Shown: piece after piece, positions 47,604-59,212 of the stretch
How the letters are laid out: each line of letters starts with the position of its first letter
Position numbering within the stretch: position 1 is the stretch's first letter
Origin: Apoda limacodes
Taxonomy: Eukaryota > Arthropoda > Insecta > Lepidoptera > Limacodidae
DNA: 64,000 bases
NCBI GenBank assembly: GCA_946406115.1
Contig: OX291558.1
Location: forward strand, 22,126,205-22,190,204
Direction: 5' to 3'
Program-made: the position numbers and the translations under genes
The notes under the pieces: model-generated
What the model was told of the DNA's origin: nothing
The model's database searches: none
Seen by the model: only the letters and a program-made list of their open reading frames with translations

Positions 47604-47904
47604 ATAGTAATTGAAAATTTCTCTATTCTAATCTAATCTCCTAAAACCGTTTTTTGTCTAGTTGTCTTACTATACAAGAAAAAGGTGATAATAGATAAAG
47701 TTATAAAAAAAACAATAGGTATCTTTTGTTTTATTTATGTGAACTTTGTTACATTTCTTAATTTTAACTTTAACATTGAAAGGAAACAAAACTAAAAAAA
47801 GTCAACGTCATATCAAGGTTCAAGTAACAAATGTTGCATTATACGTAAAATGGTTTACCAATTACTTGTTTGAGAATATGGACTGACGCATACAAATTAC
47901 TTTC

Positions 47905-48684
47905 ACAAATGTTCTGATACGGTGGGCCAAAAACTACTACTTAACAACCTAGCCTATAATGGAATACTTGGTAATTTGTTAAGAAGGTTTTCATCTTACA
48001 TTTACAAAATAACTCAATCAGCCATAATAAAAGGTTTCAAATCTGAGACAGTTAATGTATCCTCTGGAGTGCCACAGGGATCTATATTAGGTTCCCTCTA
48101 TACTGCACCTAGATCTGCACATAATGCCGATTAAGGATAAAGCCTTCAGAATGTATAGTTTTATTACCCATGACTTTAAACCTTATTTTTTACAAATCTC
48201 TTGTACGCTCTCAGTTGGAATATGCTGTACCAATATGGAACCCTATATTTAACAAACACGTAGAATCAATGGAGAGAATTTAACGCAAATTCTTACGAAA
48301 TGTTTCCTTTAAATTCCATCGTATTCGCCAAATATACATACAGCTACTGGAAGAATATAATCTACATACGCCTGCTTTCTAATACAGCTTAGAAAGCAGG
48401 CGTAAAATTTTAAGTGCTATGACTTTATATAAAATGCAACAACAATTTTGACTATACTGGACTGAGCGCAAATCTATGTTATGTCGTACCGCGGATTGTT
48501 CATCGGCGGGAGGTGCGGGTGCCCGGTTGTTCCACCTCTCTGCGTGTAGAACCTACAGAGGGGAACGTGCACCGCTTCATCGACTTACTGAAACCTTTTA
48601 CAACACTTTTCCGGACCTAGATATTTTCGCATTTTCAGGGCAAAAACTCAAAAAACAAATAATAGACGCATTAAAAACCTAAAA
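47905..48684 (+). pseudogene. LINE family 3, RT palm and C-terminal remnant
   Basis: It contains KLLLNNLAYNGILGNLLRRF and VNVSSGVPQGSILG (GVPQG at 48066-48080), then jumps to the C-terminal region (LEYAVPIWNPIFNKHVESME in broken frame) and a C-terminal ORF ending FSGQKLKKQIIDALKT (48476-48682). The segment with the YADD catalytic motif is missing, so there is an internal deletion. The family differs from families 1 and 2. Confidence 0.75.
48367..48404. other. Perfect 15-bp hairpin
   Basis: TACGCCTGCTTTCTA (48367-48381) and TAGAAAGCAGGCGTA (48390-48404) are exact inverse copies across an 8-nt loop, inside the LINE family 3 remnant. Confidence 0.9.
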
Positions 48685-51151
48685 GTATAAAAAGAAGCAA
48701 ATTTTACTGCTATAGAAAGCTACTTATATTATATATATATATATATATGTTTGTACAAGTATTTAAGTAAATTTAAAAAGCAAAACCCTATCTAAATACA
48801 AAATTTTATCGAAATCGTAAAGCCCGTTTTCAAGATACGCAAATACGTATATATATGTAATATATGTACAAGAATTGCTTGTTTCAATATATAAGATATG
48901 TATCATACATTAAATATAACAAAATTTTGTATAGAAATATATTTTGCACATTTGCTTTATATTGAAACTTACGTTTTCAACCGCATAGCAAAAGAGAAAA
49001 GCTACTTCCTGACAAGTTCAAAGTGCTACTTGTAAGACGGCAGTAAATGTTCGTAACGGTACTTTGAAGTAAGCGAGCTTACAATTAACGACTGCGACCA
49101 ACTCGACTTCATAATCATCCACTCAGCGTCTGACTTAAGATTTTTCTAACATACGAAGCTGAGAGAAATGAGTTATATGTATGTGTATAAGTGTTTTTAT
49201 TAAAAAAGTAATTAAGAATTAACATGATATAGGATATTGGAACTTTATACAGGTATCCAAATTACGGAACGATTTTTTTTTTTTTAATTTTTATTAATTT
49301 ACGTATGCATACTAAAAATATTCGTGCGTTAAATACTTTTTTTTTAAACGGTTTTATTAAAGAAGAAGAAAGTAGAATAATATTTATTTTGAAGCATTAC
49401 AGTAAACAGTAACACAATTTATAATAAATATGTACCTGGTACAATAAAATGCTTAAAACGGGTTTCCCACTCAGCATTATGCTGTAACAGTTACCTGCTA
49501 CAGCGCTGATTTCAGTAGCAACCCTATTTGAGCTCTGTGACATACACTCACTTATATTATGTACATTATACTATCTTATGCTAGTTAGAAATAAATAAAA
49601 ATAAGAGATTAAAAATAAAAATAAAAACCACACACACCACACACAAACACACACAAACTATTTCATATCTATAAAGAAATAATAGTCAGTCTGAAAGAAA
49701 ACAATTATGTTGAAATGAGTTGGCAAATTTATACCCACAACGAACACACCCAATGTCGTCATAGTCAATTGTCAGTCGAGACGAGAACGAATGACACAAT
49801 TTATCATTCACTTCCTGTTCAACCAGAAGTGACGCCATCTGACGCTCTATCCTTAGCGCCAGTGAAACTATTTATAGGAATTTTGCAATTTTGAATTCAA
49901 AATTCACTGAAATTAAAAAAAAATCGCCCCTAAAGCAAACATAACTTACAAAACAGTAAGCTACTTTTTAGGTTTTTCCTACCTTACTCTGCTATCGAAA
50001 TATTTTATACTATTTGATTTCCAGGTGCTACATTGAACTTTTAGTAAAAATAAAAATGACTATTAGTACTGATACAGTTTACTATAAAATATATTGATAA
50101 TTGAGAATAAATATATAACGGTAAAAATATTTATCGATATTTTCGAATAAGCATCGAGATGAAAAGTGTAAAATGCTGCCAAGAAGAAGCTCGTGGATTT
50201 TTAATGCTTGTCAAGTAATTTTGATCCTTTTGGAAATGCTAAAAATTTACATTTTAAGAATATAAAATGAGTGTTTATGCTTGACAAGCATGCTTAGACG
50301 TTCCTAGATAGTCAAAAATTATTTGCAAGCACGTAATTGCTTGACAAGCATTATTGATCGTCTTGGGTGCCCATTACTACGTCACTCATTGTGATCTGTG
50401 TACGCTACTACCGCGTTAACGTCAAAGAAATCCATGTATGGAAATGAAGAAGCGCCTCTAGCGGACGCGTTTTGAGAAGTTTTTTTCTAATGGGATTTTT
50501 AATGAATACGCGATCGCGATATAAGAGTTACAAGGAAGCACAATCTCACACTAACTGATTGTACCGAAATTGTACCACACGGCGGTTGAAGTGAGCAGTA
50601 AACAAACTGACAGAATATTTTTTTTACATTATATGAGTATCAATATAAAAATATATCCCCAACTGAGAAACATCAAAAAGTTATGATATTATGTACTTTA
50701 CAGCACTTGTGTGAAAAAGAATATTTTTATACTTTGGCGATGTGCCATGTAAAATGAGATGTCTTTACTAGTACTCATTTTACGACTGGGACTATTCTTT
50801 AATGGACTTTTGCTCTGCAATAAAACTTTCATGTAAGTACATGTCCAAGATGGGAAAAATATTCTGTTCGACCTCCAGACGAGCTATGTTATTAAGTGTT
50901 CTGTGGCGTAAAAAGTGGATAAGTATTTTTCCAGCAATATGCTGGATATTTCGCTACCGTTTAATAGATGTGGGTATAAACATGTTAAGCAAACTGTATA
51001 TAAACATACCTATAATAAATAAGGTTTTAGTTATGCATGTAAAAAAAACCTTTAAAGACAAAAGACCCCAAACAATTTTATAAAAAAAAATATAATAGAA
51101 TTATGGATAGTTAGATGTTTTAATTAATAAATATTTAATAAATAAATATTC
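48685..51151. other. AT-rich sequence, no gene seen
   Basis: It holds a (TA)n microsatellite (48727-48748) and a CA-rich tract (49628-49660). A 93-codon open frame at 50802-51083 has no recognisable family or splice sites and is not called as a gene. Confidence 0.5.
50204..50351. repeat. Three spaced copies of a TGCTTGACAAGCA-type palindrome
   Basis: ATGCTTGTCAAGTAA (50204-50218), ATGCTTGACAAGCAT (50277-50291, a near-perfect palindrome) and TTGCTTGACAAGCAT (50337-50351) lie within 150 bp. This could be a cluster of dimeric binding sites or a decayed repeat. Confidence 0.5.
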
Positions 51152-51757
51152 AAGAGAGGTAGGGCACTGCAAGTATTCGCTCAAATAAGCTGCCCGAACA
51201 AATAAAGCGGGGCATAGCGAGTACTTGCTCGAATGAGCGGCCCGAACTGGGGAAGTACCTCCACCTTACAGAAAACCGCGGCCACAATAACACTAACATT
51301 GAGTAGTGTTGTGTTCCTGGCGGTGAGTAAGGTTGCCAGAGCTCTCTCTTTGAGGATTCGCTGCGCGGACAGCGGAGGACCGACGGTGCTTGTTGCTGTC
51401 ATTGCTCGGCGTAGACGCGGCGTGCTGGTTCGGCGGTCAGGGAGACCTGATGAAACGGCTGACCGCTGGCCGCCCGCAGGTTGAACGGGTTCCCGAACCC
51501 AGGGATCACTTAATCTCCGCCTTGGGAGGCTGATCCGCCAACCTGTGTAAAGTCTCTGAAGTAGTAGTCGTGCCGGAGAAGGAGACCGGAGTGGACCCGG
51601 CTACTACAACAGAGGGGGATCAGGGGCCCTTCCGCCCGCCGTGCCAGCAACCGTATCATCTGTGTTGAGCTTCGGCAGTCTTAGTACCGCAACTTTTTGT
51701 CTTCTAAGCTGTCTGTGCAGTGAATCCTCATCCGTAGTCTAAGTAACTTCAAACAAA
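51152..51757 (+). mobile_element. LINE family 1, 5' leader of copy D
   Basis: It is shared with copy A from 20518 on: about 600 bp, GC-rich, no long conserved ORF. It contains 'ctggcggtgagtaaggttgc', which looks like a splice donor. Whether this is the natural 5' end or a shared truncation point cannot be decided from two copies. Confidence 0.8.
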
Positions 51758-54724
51758 ATGGCCAGGAACAGAAAAAAGAAAAGAGTTTTGACAGCGGCTA
51801 CTCCATCCACATATAATGTGGATTTTTGCAACATAAGGGGTATTCACGCAAATCTTAACGCAGTCCATCACCATCTCGAGACTGCGCAGCCAACCATTCT
51901 TTTTCTAACGGAGACGCAGATATCCTGCCCGGCCGACACATCATACCTTCGTTATCCCGGCTACAAACTCGAGCACAATTTTTTGAGTCGTGCCGGTGTA
52001 TGTATGTTCGTCCGGGAGGATATCTGCTGTCGCCGACTTCATAGCCTTGAAGACAGGGACCTGTTGATATTGTGGGTGCGCGTAGATCATGGGGGCCACA
52101 CTCGTATCTATGCGTGCCTATACAGGTCTCATAGCGGTGACACGGACGTAACTCGACTCTTCACGCACCTGAGTTTGACGACTGACAATGTTCTAGAGCA
52201 ATATCCTACAGCAGAATTAGTTATTTTGGGAGACTTTAACGCCCACCATCGTGAGTGGCTCAGTTCTCGAACCAATAACTATGCAGGGATATCTGCTCAT
52301 GAATTTGCTCTGACCTATGGATTCTCTCAGCTGGTACTTTCTCCAACGAGAATACCAGATATTGAGGACCATACAAGCTCCTTACTGGACCTTCTGCTGA
52401 CTACACGTCCGGGCGGATACTCCGTCTCAGTGGATGCGCCTCTTGGCTCCTCGGACCACTGTCTCATCCGGACTTAAATGTCATGCACACAACCTGATCC
52501 TTCTGGGCCAACTAATTGGCGTCGTGTGTGGCATTATAACTCGGCAGACTGGGATGGATTGCGAGAATTTTATGCATCGTACCCGTGGAGGCAGATCTGC
52601 TATAGCTCAGAAGATCCTGACGTCTGCGCAGCCGCAGTCACTGAGACAATCCTCGCTGGTATGGAATGTTTCATTCCTAACCTGCGAGTAGCTGCCGGCG
52701 TCAAAGAACGACCGTGGTTTAATAGGCCTTGCAGAGAAGCTAAAATTCTTAAGCAAACTGCGTATGAGGCTTGGACCACGGCTCTTAATAATAAGGATCC
52801 GAATATTTCTTAGTTAAAACGCAAATTAAATGCTGCCTCGAGGTTCAGTAAGAAAGCAACTGCCAGAGCAAAATTCCAATTCATCGGCAAAATAGGTGGG
52901 CGACTTGCGAGCTATCCTACTGGGAGTCGTGCTTTCTGGTCGCTTGCTAAAGCTGCCGAGGGGAACATCTGCCAGTCGTCATTACCACCACTGCGAAAGA
53001 CCGATGGTGACTTGGCCCACAGTGCAAAAGAGAAAGCCGATCTATTGGGCAGTCTCTTTGCCTCTAACTCGAATGCGAACGACGAAGGCGCTGTACCACC
53101 TACTTTACCGTGGTGCGGTAAGACCATGCCGGAAATCTCTATAACACAGCGCGAGGTCCGGCGGGCGTTGCTTTCCCTAGACGTTCATAAGTCGAGTGGG
53201 CCAGACGGCATACCAGCAGTGGTGCTTAAGCCGTGTGCTCCTGAGTTATGTCCTGTACTCACGCGCCTCTTCACGCTTTCCTACCACACTAGGCAATTTC
53301 CGTCTTCATGGAAGACTGCAAATGTGCACCCGGTGCCCAAAAAGGGCGATAGATCAGATCCATCGAATTACAGGCCTATCGCTATAACCTCTCTCCTCTC
53401 CAAGGTGATGGAGCGTGTGATCAACACACAGCTTTTGAGATACCTAGAAAAACACGACCTGATCAGTGACCGTCAATATGGCTTTCGCCACGGTCGCTCA
53501 ACTGGTGACCTTCTAGTGTATCTCACACACCGATGGGCACTAGCCATTGAGAGTCAGGGGGAGGCATTGGCATGTAGCCTAGACATAGCGAAGGCGTTCG
53601 ATCGGGTCTGGCACCGGGGTCTTCTATCGAAGTTGCCTTCTTACGGAGTGCCCGAGGGTTTGTGCAAATGGGTGGCTAGCTTTTTGTCCGGCAGAAGCAT
53701 ACGAGCTGTAGTTGACGGTAGTTGCTCTGATAGCATGGACATTAATGCTGGTGTCTCGCAAGGCTCTGTGCTGTCTCCTACGCTGTTCCTACTGCACATC
53801 AATGATATGTTGGACATCAACAACATACATTGCTATGCAGATGACAGTACTGGAGACGCTTATTACACGGGCCGTGCAGGCATCCCACGTTCCGTTGTGG
53901 AGGAAAAGCGTGAAGAACTTGTGTCTCAAATCGAGATCGGTCTGTCCAATGTCTCTGACTGGGGAAGAGAAAACTTGGTCCGATTCAACCCTTCAAAGAC
54001 ACAAGTCTGCGCGTTCACCGCTAAGAAAACCCCATTCACTGTAGTCCCTCAATTCCAGAACACTCCCCTCTCCATCTCCAAGAGCATTGGGATCCTTGGC
54101 GTTGACATCTCCAGCGATGTTCAGTTCCGAGATCATTTGCTAGACAAGGTAAAGCTGGCGTCCAAAAAACTTGGTGTACTCAACAGAGCGAAGCAGTACT
54201 TCACGTCGGGGCAAAGGTTGCTACTTTACAAGTCGCAAGTCCGGCCCCATATTGAGTACTGCTGCCATCTCTGGGCGGGTGCACCCGGATACCAGCTTAA
54301 CCCTTTTGACTCGGTTCAACGACGGGCTGTGAGAATTGTCGACGATCCCAAACTCACTTGCGGTATCGAGCCCTTAAGTCTGAGGAGAGACTTTGCCTCC
54401 CTGTGTGTGTTCTACCGCTTGTACAATGGATTGTGTTCTGAGGAATTGTTCGAAATGATGCCCACGGCTACTTTCTACCATCGCACCGCTCGCCATCGAC
54501 AGGGAATTCATTCTCACTTTTTGGAACCAAAATGGTCGCGTACAGTGCGGTTTCAGAGAAACTTCCTCCCGCGAACCCTTGGGTTGTGGAATGAGCTCCC
54601 TGCCAAGGTTTTCTCTAAGGACTACAGTATGGGGTTCTTCAAAAAAGAAGTTATTAGATTTCTGAAGGGTCGGCAACGCGCGAGTGATGCCCCTAGTGTT
54701 GCAAGCGTCCATAGGCTACGGTGA
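51758..54724 (+). pseudogene. LINE family 1 endonuclease/reverse transcriptase, near-intact copy D
   Basis: One 989-codon frame, start (MARNRKKKRVLTAATPSTYN) to TGA (54722-54724), is interrupted only by TAA at 52475-52477 and TAG at 52811-52813. The N-terminal ~240 residues are an APE-type endonuclease that nicks target DNA: N..GIHANL near 25-33, E52 in TETQ, D159 and N161 in LGDFNAHH, and terminal SDH at 232-234. The RT follows: NYRPIAITSLLSKVMERV, D in DIAKAFDRVW, GVSQG (Pro changed to Ser) and YADD near 693-696. A C-terminal domain follows, with no RNase H seen. The family is jockey/CR1-like. No target duplication is visible. As it stands it makes no full-length protein. Confidence 0.93.
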
Positions 54725-54792
54725 CCGCTTACCATCAGGCGGACCGTAGGCTTGTTTGCCACCTTAGTGGTATAAAAAAAAAAAAAAAAAAA
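54725..54792 (+). mobile_element. LINE family 1 3' untranslated region and poly(A) tail
   Basis: A short 3' end, 'ccgcttaccatcaggcggac' then 'cgtaggcttgtttgccacct tagtggtat', leads to A19 (54774-54792). The same end marks copies B, C, F and G. Poly(A) tails point to target-primed reverse transcription. Confidence 0.9.
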
Positions 54793-55454
54793 GTTGTTTT
54801 AGTGAAACGTAGAAAATTAAGTCGCTATAGAAAGTTTAACATGAATAGATCGTGCGAACTGTGTACGTGAACGGCCATTAGTGTGCAGCAGGAATATTGG
54901 AACTTTTATATAATGCATCGCAAGCAAAGTATCGACTACTCAACAAACTCCGTGCAGAAGTTTGAAGACAGTGGTTTGACGAACACTAATTTGGAACAGG
55001 GTGATCAAGGTTAGTGAAAAAAACAGATCGCAATACTCCAGATCTTTTGGCTTAAAATATGCTATGTGTCTAGAGAAATGTAGGTAAAATAGCAAAACCC
55101 ATTAATATATATTTTATGATCCAAAAATAAATGATTTCCCTAGGGTCGCATAATAATGAATACCAAGCATTGTTTAATTAAAAATAAATAAATTGTGACC
55201 TACAAAGTTACTTTAACAGTGATTTCTCAAAAGATATTGAAGAGTATGTGGGATGATCGGTAACGATAGGCGAAGCTGAACAAAGTCAGGTGTCGTCATT
55301 TGTTGTGTTGGTAACAGCCTTGTGGCACATTTTCTGAACTCCTGCGTGTTTCAAATGCACGGAAAACTGTCGGTTCTGGCTTTTTGTTATATTATGGCAG
55401 TCATTAAGCTCAGATTGAGGTCTTATGAGCGGCTTAAAAATTCTGACAGTCGTG
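54793..55454. other. No gene seen
   Basis: A 32-bp block 'acaaagttactttaacagtg atttctcaaaag' (55202-55233) recurs at 55806-55836. Otherwise unremarkable. Confidence 0.5.
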
Positions 55455-55592
55455 TGGCAACTAACTCGACGACGTGCGCCAACCCGCATTTGGCCAGCAT
55501 TGTGGACTATGGGCCTTAGCCTCCTTTTTCAAAGAGATACCTGTGTCCCGGCAGTGGGGCGTATAAAGGCTGAGGTGGTTATAGAGTATAAG
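55455..55592 (+). mobile_element. RTE-type LINE 3'-tail fragment
   Basis: 'aactaactcgacgacgtgcg', 'ccaacccgcatttggccagc' and 'ggcagtggggcgtataaagg' resemble the 3' end common to an abundant Lepidopteran endonuclease-RT LINE. This is recognition by memory of the family, and no second copy is in the window. Confidence 0.5.
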
Positions 55593-55654
55593 CTTCAACC
55601 TATTGAAAAACATTGCTTAGTATTTGGTTGATGGATGCAGAATTTTTTTTAAAA

Positions 55655-55750
55655 AAAAAACCAACCAAGTGTGTGCCATATTTGCATTTAGTTAGGGATC
55701 CGTAAAATGTTTTTTTTTTTTGTTCGGATTACTGTACCATACTCATGATG
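55655..55750 (+). repeat. 'accggccaagtgcgag' family, short degenerate piece
   Basis: 'aaccaaccaagtgtgtgcc' and 'gttagggatccgtaaaatg' match the opening of the family. Confidence 0.4.
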
Positions 55751-56564
55751 CTTCTTTAGTCATGCATTAGACCATATTGAAACTGTTAAAACTTTGAAAT
55801 GTGCTTTACAAAGTTACTTTAACAGTGATTTCCAAAAGCTAGTATTAGCTTAAACAAAAAAGATAATTCAGCAGTTATTCGAAAACCGTAAAAATATTTA
55901 AAAAAATTCTTAAATATTTTTAATTTATCCTCATATACCTCACATACTATATATATTTACCCATCTCGTTTCTTCAGTCATGCATAAGTTCACTCTTGAG
56001 AGTTTCATATCGATCATATATCTAGTACCCAACTCTTTTTCTGCCACGGCAAGGATAGACTGCTTACAGAAGAAACAATCTTAATAATTTATTCAACCTT
56101 AAACTTAAACCAAATTGCTTTTCTTTAAATCATTTTTTACAGCTACATTCTGTGCTACAAATTAGCCTAAAATCTATTTTAATGTTAAATCACCCTATGT
56201 ATGCCTCATTTATCCTAACTAAATAAAAAAAAACTAAAAAACAAAAGACTTAAAAATATTGTTTTCCATTTCAAAATAAAATATTGTAATTTGTTTATTT
56301 AAAAACTTAAATGACTGTATACAATATACATAAAAATTCAGATTTTTACATGTTCTTGTTTGCGTCAGTACATAAAAGCAAAAAGATAAACCTAAATTAG
56401 TGTACTCTATTTTAAAATAAATTATTTGTAAATAAAAGATTAACATTAGAAATATTTGTGACAAAAATGAAAATTAGGAAAATGAATTTTTGACTTCTTA
56501 GCGGAAATATGTTAAGAATTTCATTAAATAAAAGGTAGGTAGATGAAAAATATTCTTCTGAGTA
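55751..56564. other. AT-rich sequence, no gene seen
   Basis: No coding or repeat signal other than the 55806-55836 block. Confidence 0.5.
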
Positions 56565-56690
56565 AATTGCTGGTTTAGCGAGAGGATGCTTCGAGCGTTT
56601 TACCTTTAAGGTTTGGTGTCGTGATACTTAATTTACTTTATATTTAGCTCTTCTTTGATGAATATGTAAAGAAATTTAATTTTAAAGCTG
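56565..56690 (+). repeat. Dispersed repeat Y, copy 2
   Basis: It matches 46735-46875: 'cgagcgttttacctttaagg', 'ggtgtcgtgatacttaattt', 'atttagctcttctttgat'. Confidence 0.7.
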
Positions 56691-57122
56691 TAATTTTAAA
56701 TTTTTTTTTTCCTTAGCCACATCACAACTTTGTCTTTATGACATTCTTAGTAATCCTTTATGTCCTTATAATCCTAACCCTTTACGACATTTACGGTTCT
56801 GCCGTTCCAATTTCTAATTAGGTACCGCTCAGGGGGAGCACAATACGATATTTTGTTTAGTTTTGTTCGCGGTTAAAACACTACATTTGTTGACTAGTTT
56901 ACCGATAAATATTCACTAGAGAGCTTTAAAGCCCATCTGCATTGGTACTATATTGACATCCAAAATACGCCTGAATATTTATGCATTATATTAAATATAT
57001 TTGTTGATGTAACAAATTTAATATTATTTATGCACCCTCTTATTTATATTTTATACTTTTCTATATTATTTTAATGTACTATATTTTATCTCTAAATCAA
57101 TTATCGATATTAAAGCTGTTAG

Positions 57123-57564
57123 CCCTCAGAATACATTCCATTATACAAAAGATAGAATTCACACAAGGAGGCAAAGTCTCTCCTCAGAAAGTAGAGTTCG
57201 ATACGGCTTGTGAGTTTGGGAACATCGACGATTCTTACAGCCCGTCGCTGAAATGAGTCAAAAGGGCCAAGCTGGTATCCGGGTGCCCAGAGATGGCAGT
57301 AGTACTCCATGTGTCTCCATGGCCAGGCTTGCAACTTGTAAAGCAGCAACCTTTGCTCCTAGCTGCGGTACAGCTTCGCTCTGTTGAGTACTCCAAGTTT
57401 TTTGTCCAAGTCACCTTGTATTGCAAATAACTTCGGAACTGGACATCGCTGGAGATGTTAACACAAAAGATCCCAATGCTTTTGGAGATGGTGAGGGTAG
57501 TGTTCTGGGATTGTGGGACTTCAGCATATAGGGTTTTCTGAGCGGTGAACGCGCAGACTTGTGT
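57123..57564 (-). pseudogene. LINE family 1 internal fragment, copy E, antisense
   Basis: Its reverse complement matches copy D from about 54000 to 54440: TQVCAFTAKKTPF, ISKSIGILGVDISSDVQFRD, the LLLYK region and FDSVQRRAVRIVDDPKLT. It is broken at both ends (no A tail) and carries many changes and frameshifts, so it is an old fragment. Confidence 0.9.
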
Positions 57565-57779
57565 GATGTGACATGTGTCTCCAAACATTTTTAGTCCATA
57601 TTCAAATAACCAAAGAACTAACTAAAAAAAAAAAATATATAAGTGTTAAAGTTTATGCATGAATTAAGTCACGAACATTTAAACATTGTTAGAAACTACT
57701 CACATTATGTTAAGAGGAATGTGAGCCACGATTTGATCACTGCGGTAAAAAAGGGTAAATGTAAAAGGGACATAATGAA

Positions 57780-57900
57780 GGTACTTTTACCGACGATGCT
57801 GAAAAACTACTTCCTGACAGAACTCGTATCACAAAGAGGCAGTAAACATTCGTAAGCGCACTTTAACGAGCTCCGCTGAGGCCCGACTTACAATTAACTG
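57780..57900 (+). repeat. Weak dispersed repeat shared with ~49000
   Basis: 'aaaactacttcctgacagaa', 'ggcagtaaacattcgtaagc' and 'cttacaattaactgc' resemble 48995-49110. The open frame at 57643-57855 overlaps it and has no recognised family. Confidence 0.35.
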
Positions 57901-59212
57901 CCGGCTCAATTCAAGAAGTATTTTCATTTCTATGAGTAGTTAAATGTGACTAATATGTAGTTTTCATCTAAATATAAAAAAGAAATAAAAAAAACTGATT
58001 TTTAACTAGTAAAACCAGGTTTGTACGTTTAAGGTATATTGAAATATTTTATAAATTTTGTAAGGAAAATTTAAAACATTTTCGATTCTATCCATAATAT
58101 TATTAAAAATATTACCGGCTAACCTCGTTCTAGTCGATAGTGTGAAAACAGCTTAGAATCCCTTACAAAAATATCCTTATTTCACTTTTCTGCTCTATAA
58201 TCAAACCGTGTTCACCATCTATGTATAAACTATTTATCAAGACCATTTCAATGAGCCCAAACATGACACCTCTGCTGTAAGTTGGTGAGGAGTTGGGTAT
58301 CCTGCAGGTTTCAGGAAATGCTGCAGCATCAGGTCAAGGTTACTCTGTTCTTGTAATATTATTGGAATAACAGAATTCCAAATTTCGAATCGATCAGACC
58401 TGTACAAGTTGCTCATATCTCATCATCATCTAAAAAGTGCCGATCATCTTGTAACGGCTGCACAGATTTCTTGAATCATAGCTAAGAACACTCTTAATCA
58501 AGTCACCTTTCAAACAAAAAAAACAACCAGGTTCGAAAAAATGCACTATAAAGGTAAAAATATTTACTTACATTAGTAATAATTACGTTTTTAGCGCATT
58601 TTTTTGAAGCCGGTTGTTGTTTTTGTTAAAAAGTTTTTACTATTTGCATTTGAGTGTATTTCTTTACTTTCTTTTACACTAAAAACACAGCCAAATATTT
58701 GTAACAAAATTTTATACAATTATCAACATAAAAGGTGTGTTTCACCAGTTCCAAATTAACATCAATATTTTTTTTGTTCAAAAATGTAAGTTTTAATCCA
58801 CCACATTAAAATGGGACCGTCTTAGGACTATACTCTTTCAAATAAAAAAACATTTATTTAAATCGGTGCATAATTGACGGAGAAATGGGTGAACATACAT
58901 AAAAAATATACAGACGAATATATAACATACTCCTTTTATCAAGTCGGTTAATAAAACTTCATTGAAATCGGTTTATCTGTTTGGGCGCTACGAAGCGACA
59001 TATAGATACACATACACGCGTCGCATTTGTCAGATTCCAGGTGATGTCGCAAATGGTGGACAAACCTTAACAGCTTCACAGTCCTTCTAATTAAGCTTTG
59101 GTAACTTTACCAATGATCAATGACCTTCTAAGTTTACTTTCTAATAAAAATTACAGCAAAGAGAATATTAGCCTTATTCACCTTACTTTTTAAGCTCCCC
59201 TCCTTTTTAGGG
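57901..59212. other. AT-rich sequence, no gene seen
   Basis: No coding signal recognised. Confidence 0.5.

Noticed and set aside
50802..51083. 93-codon open frame as a host gene
   Set aside because: There is no recognisable domain, no splice sites were found, and composition follows the surrounding AT-rich DNA.
51758..54724. Functional retrotransposon protein
   Set aside because: Two in-frame stops and a changed GVPQG motif mean this copy is not expected to make an active full-length enzyme.
57643..57855. 70-codon open frame (MLKFMHELSHEHLNIV...) as a gene
   Set aside because: Part of it lies in a dispersed repeat shared with ~49000, and no family was recognised.
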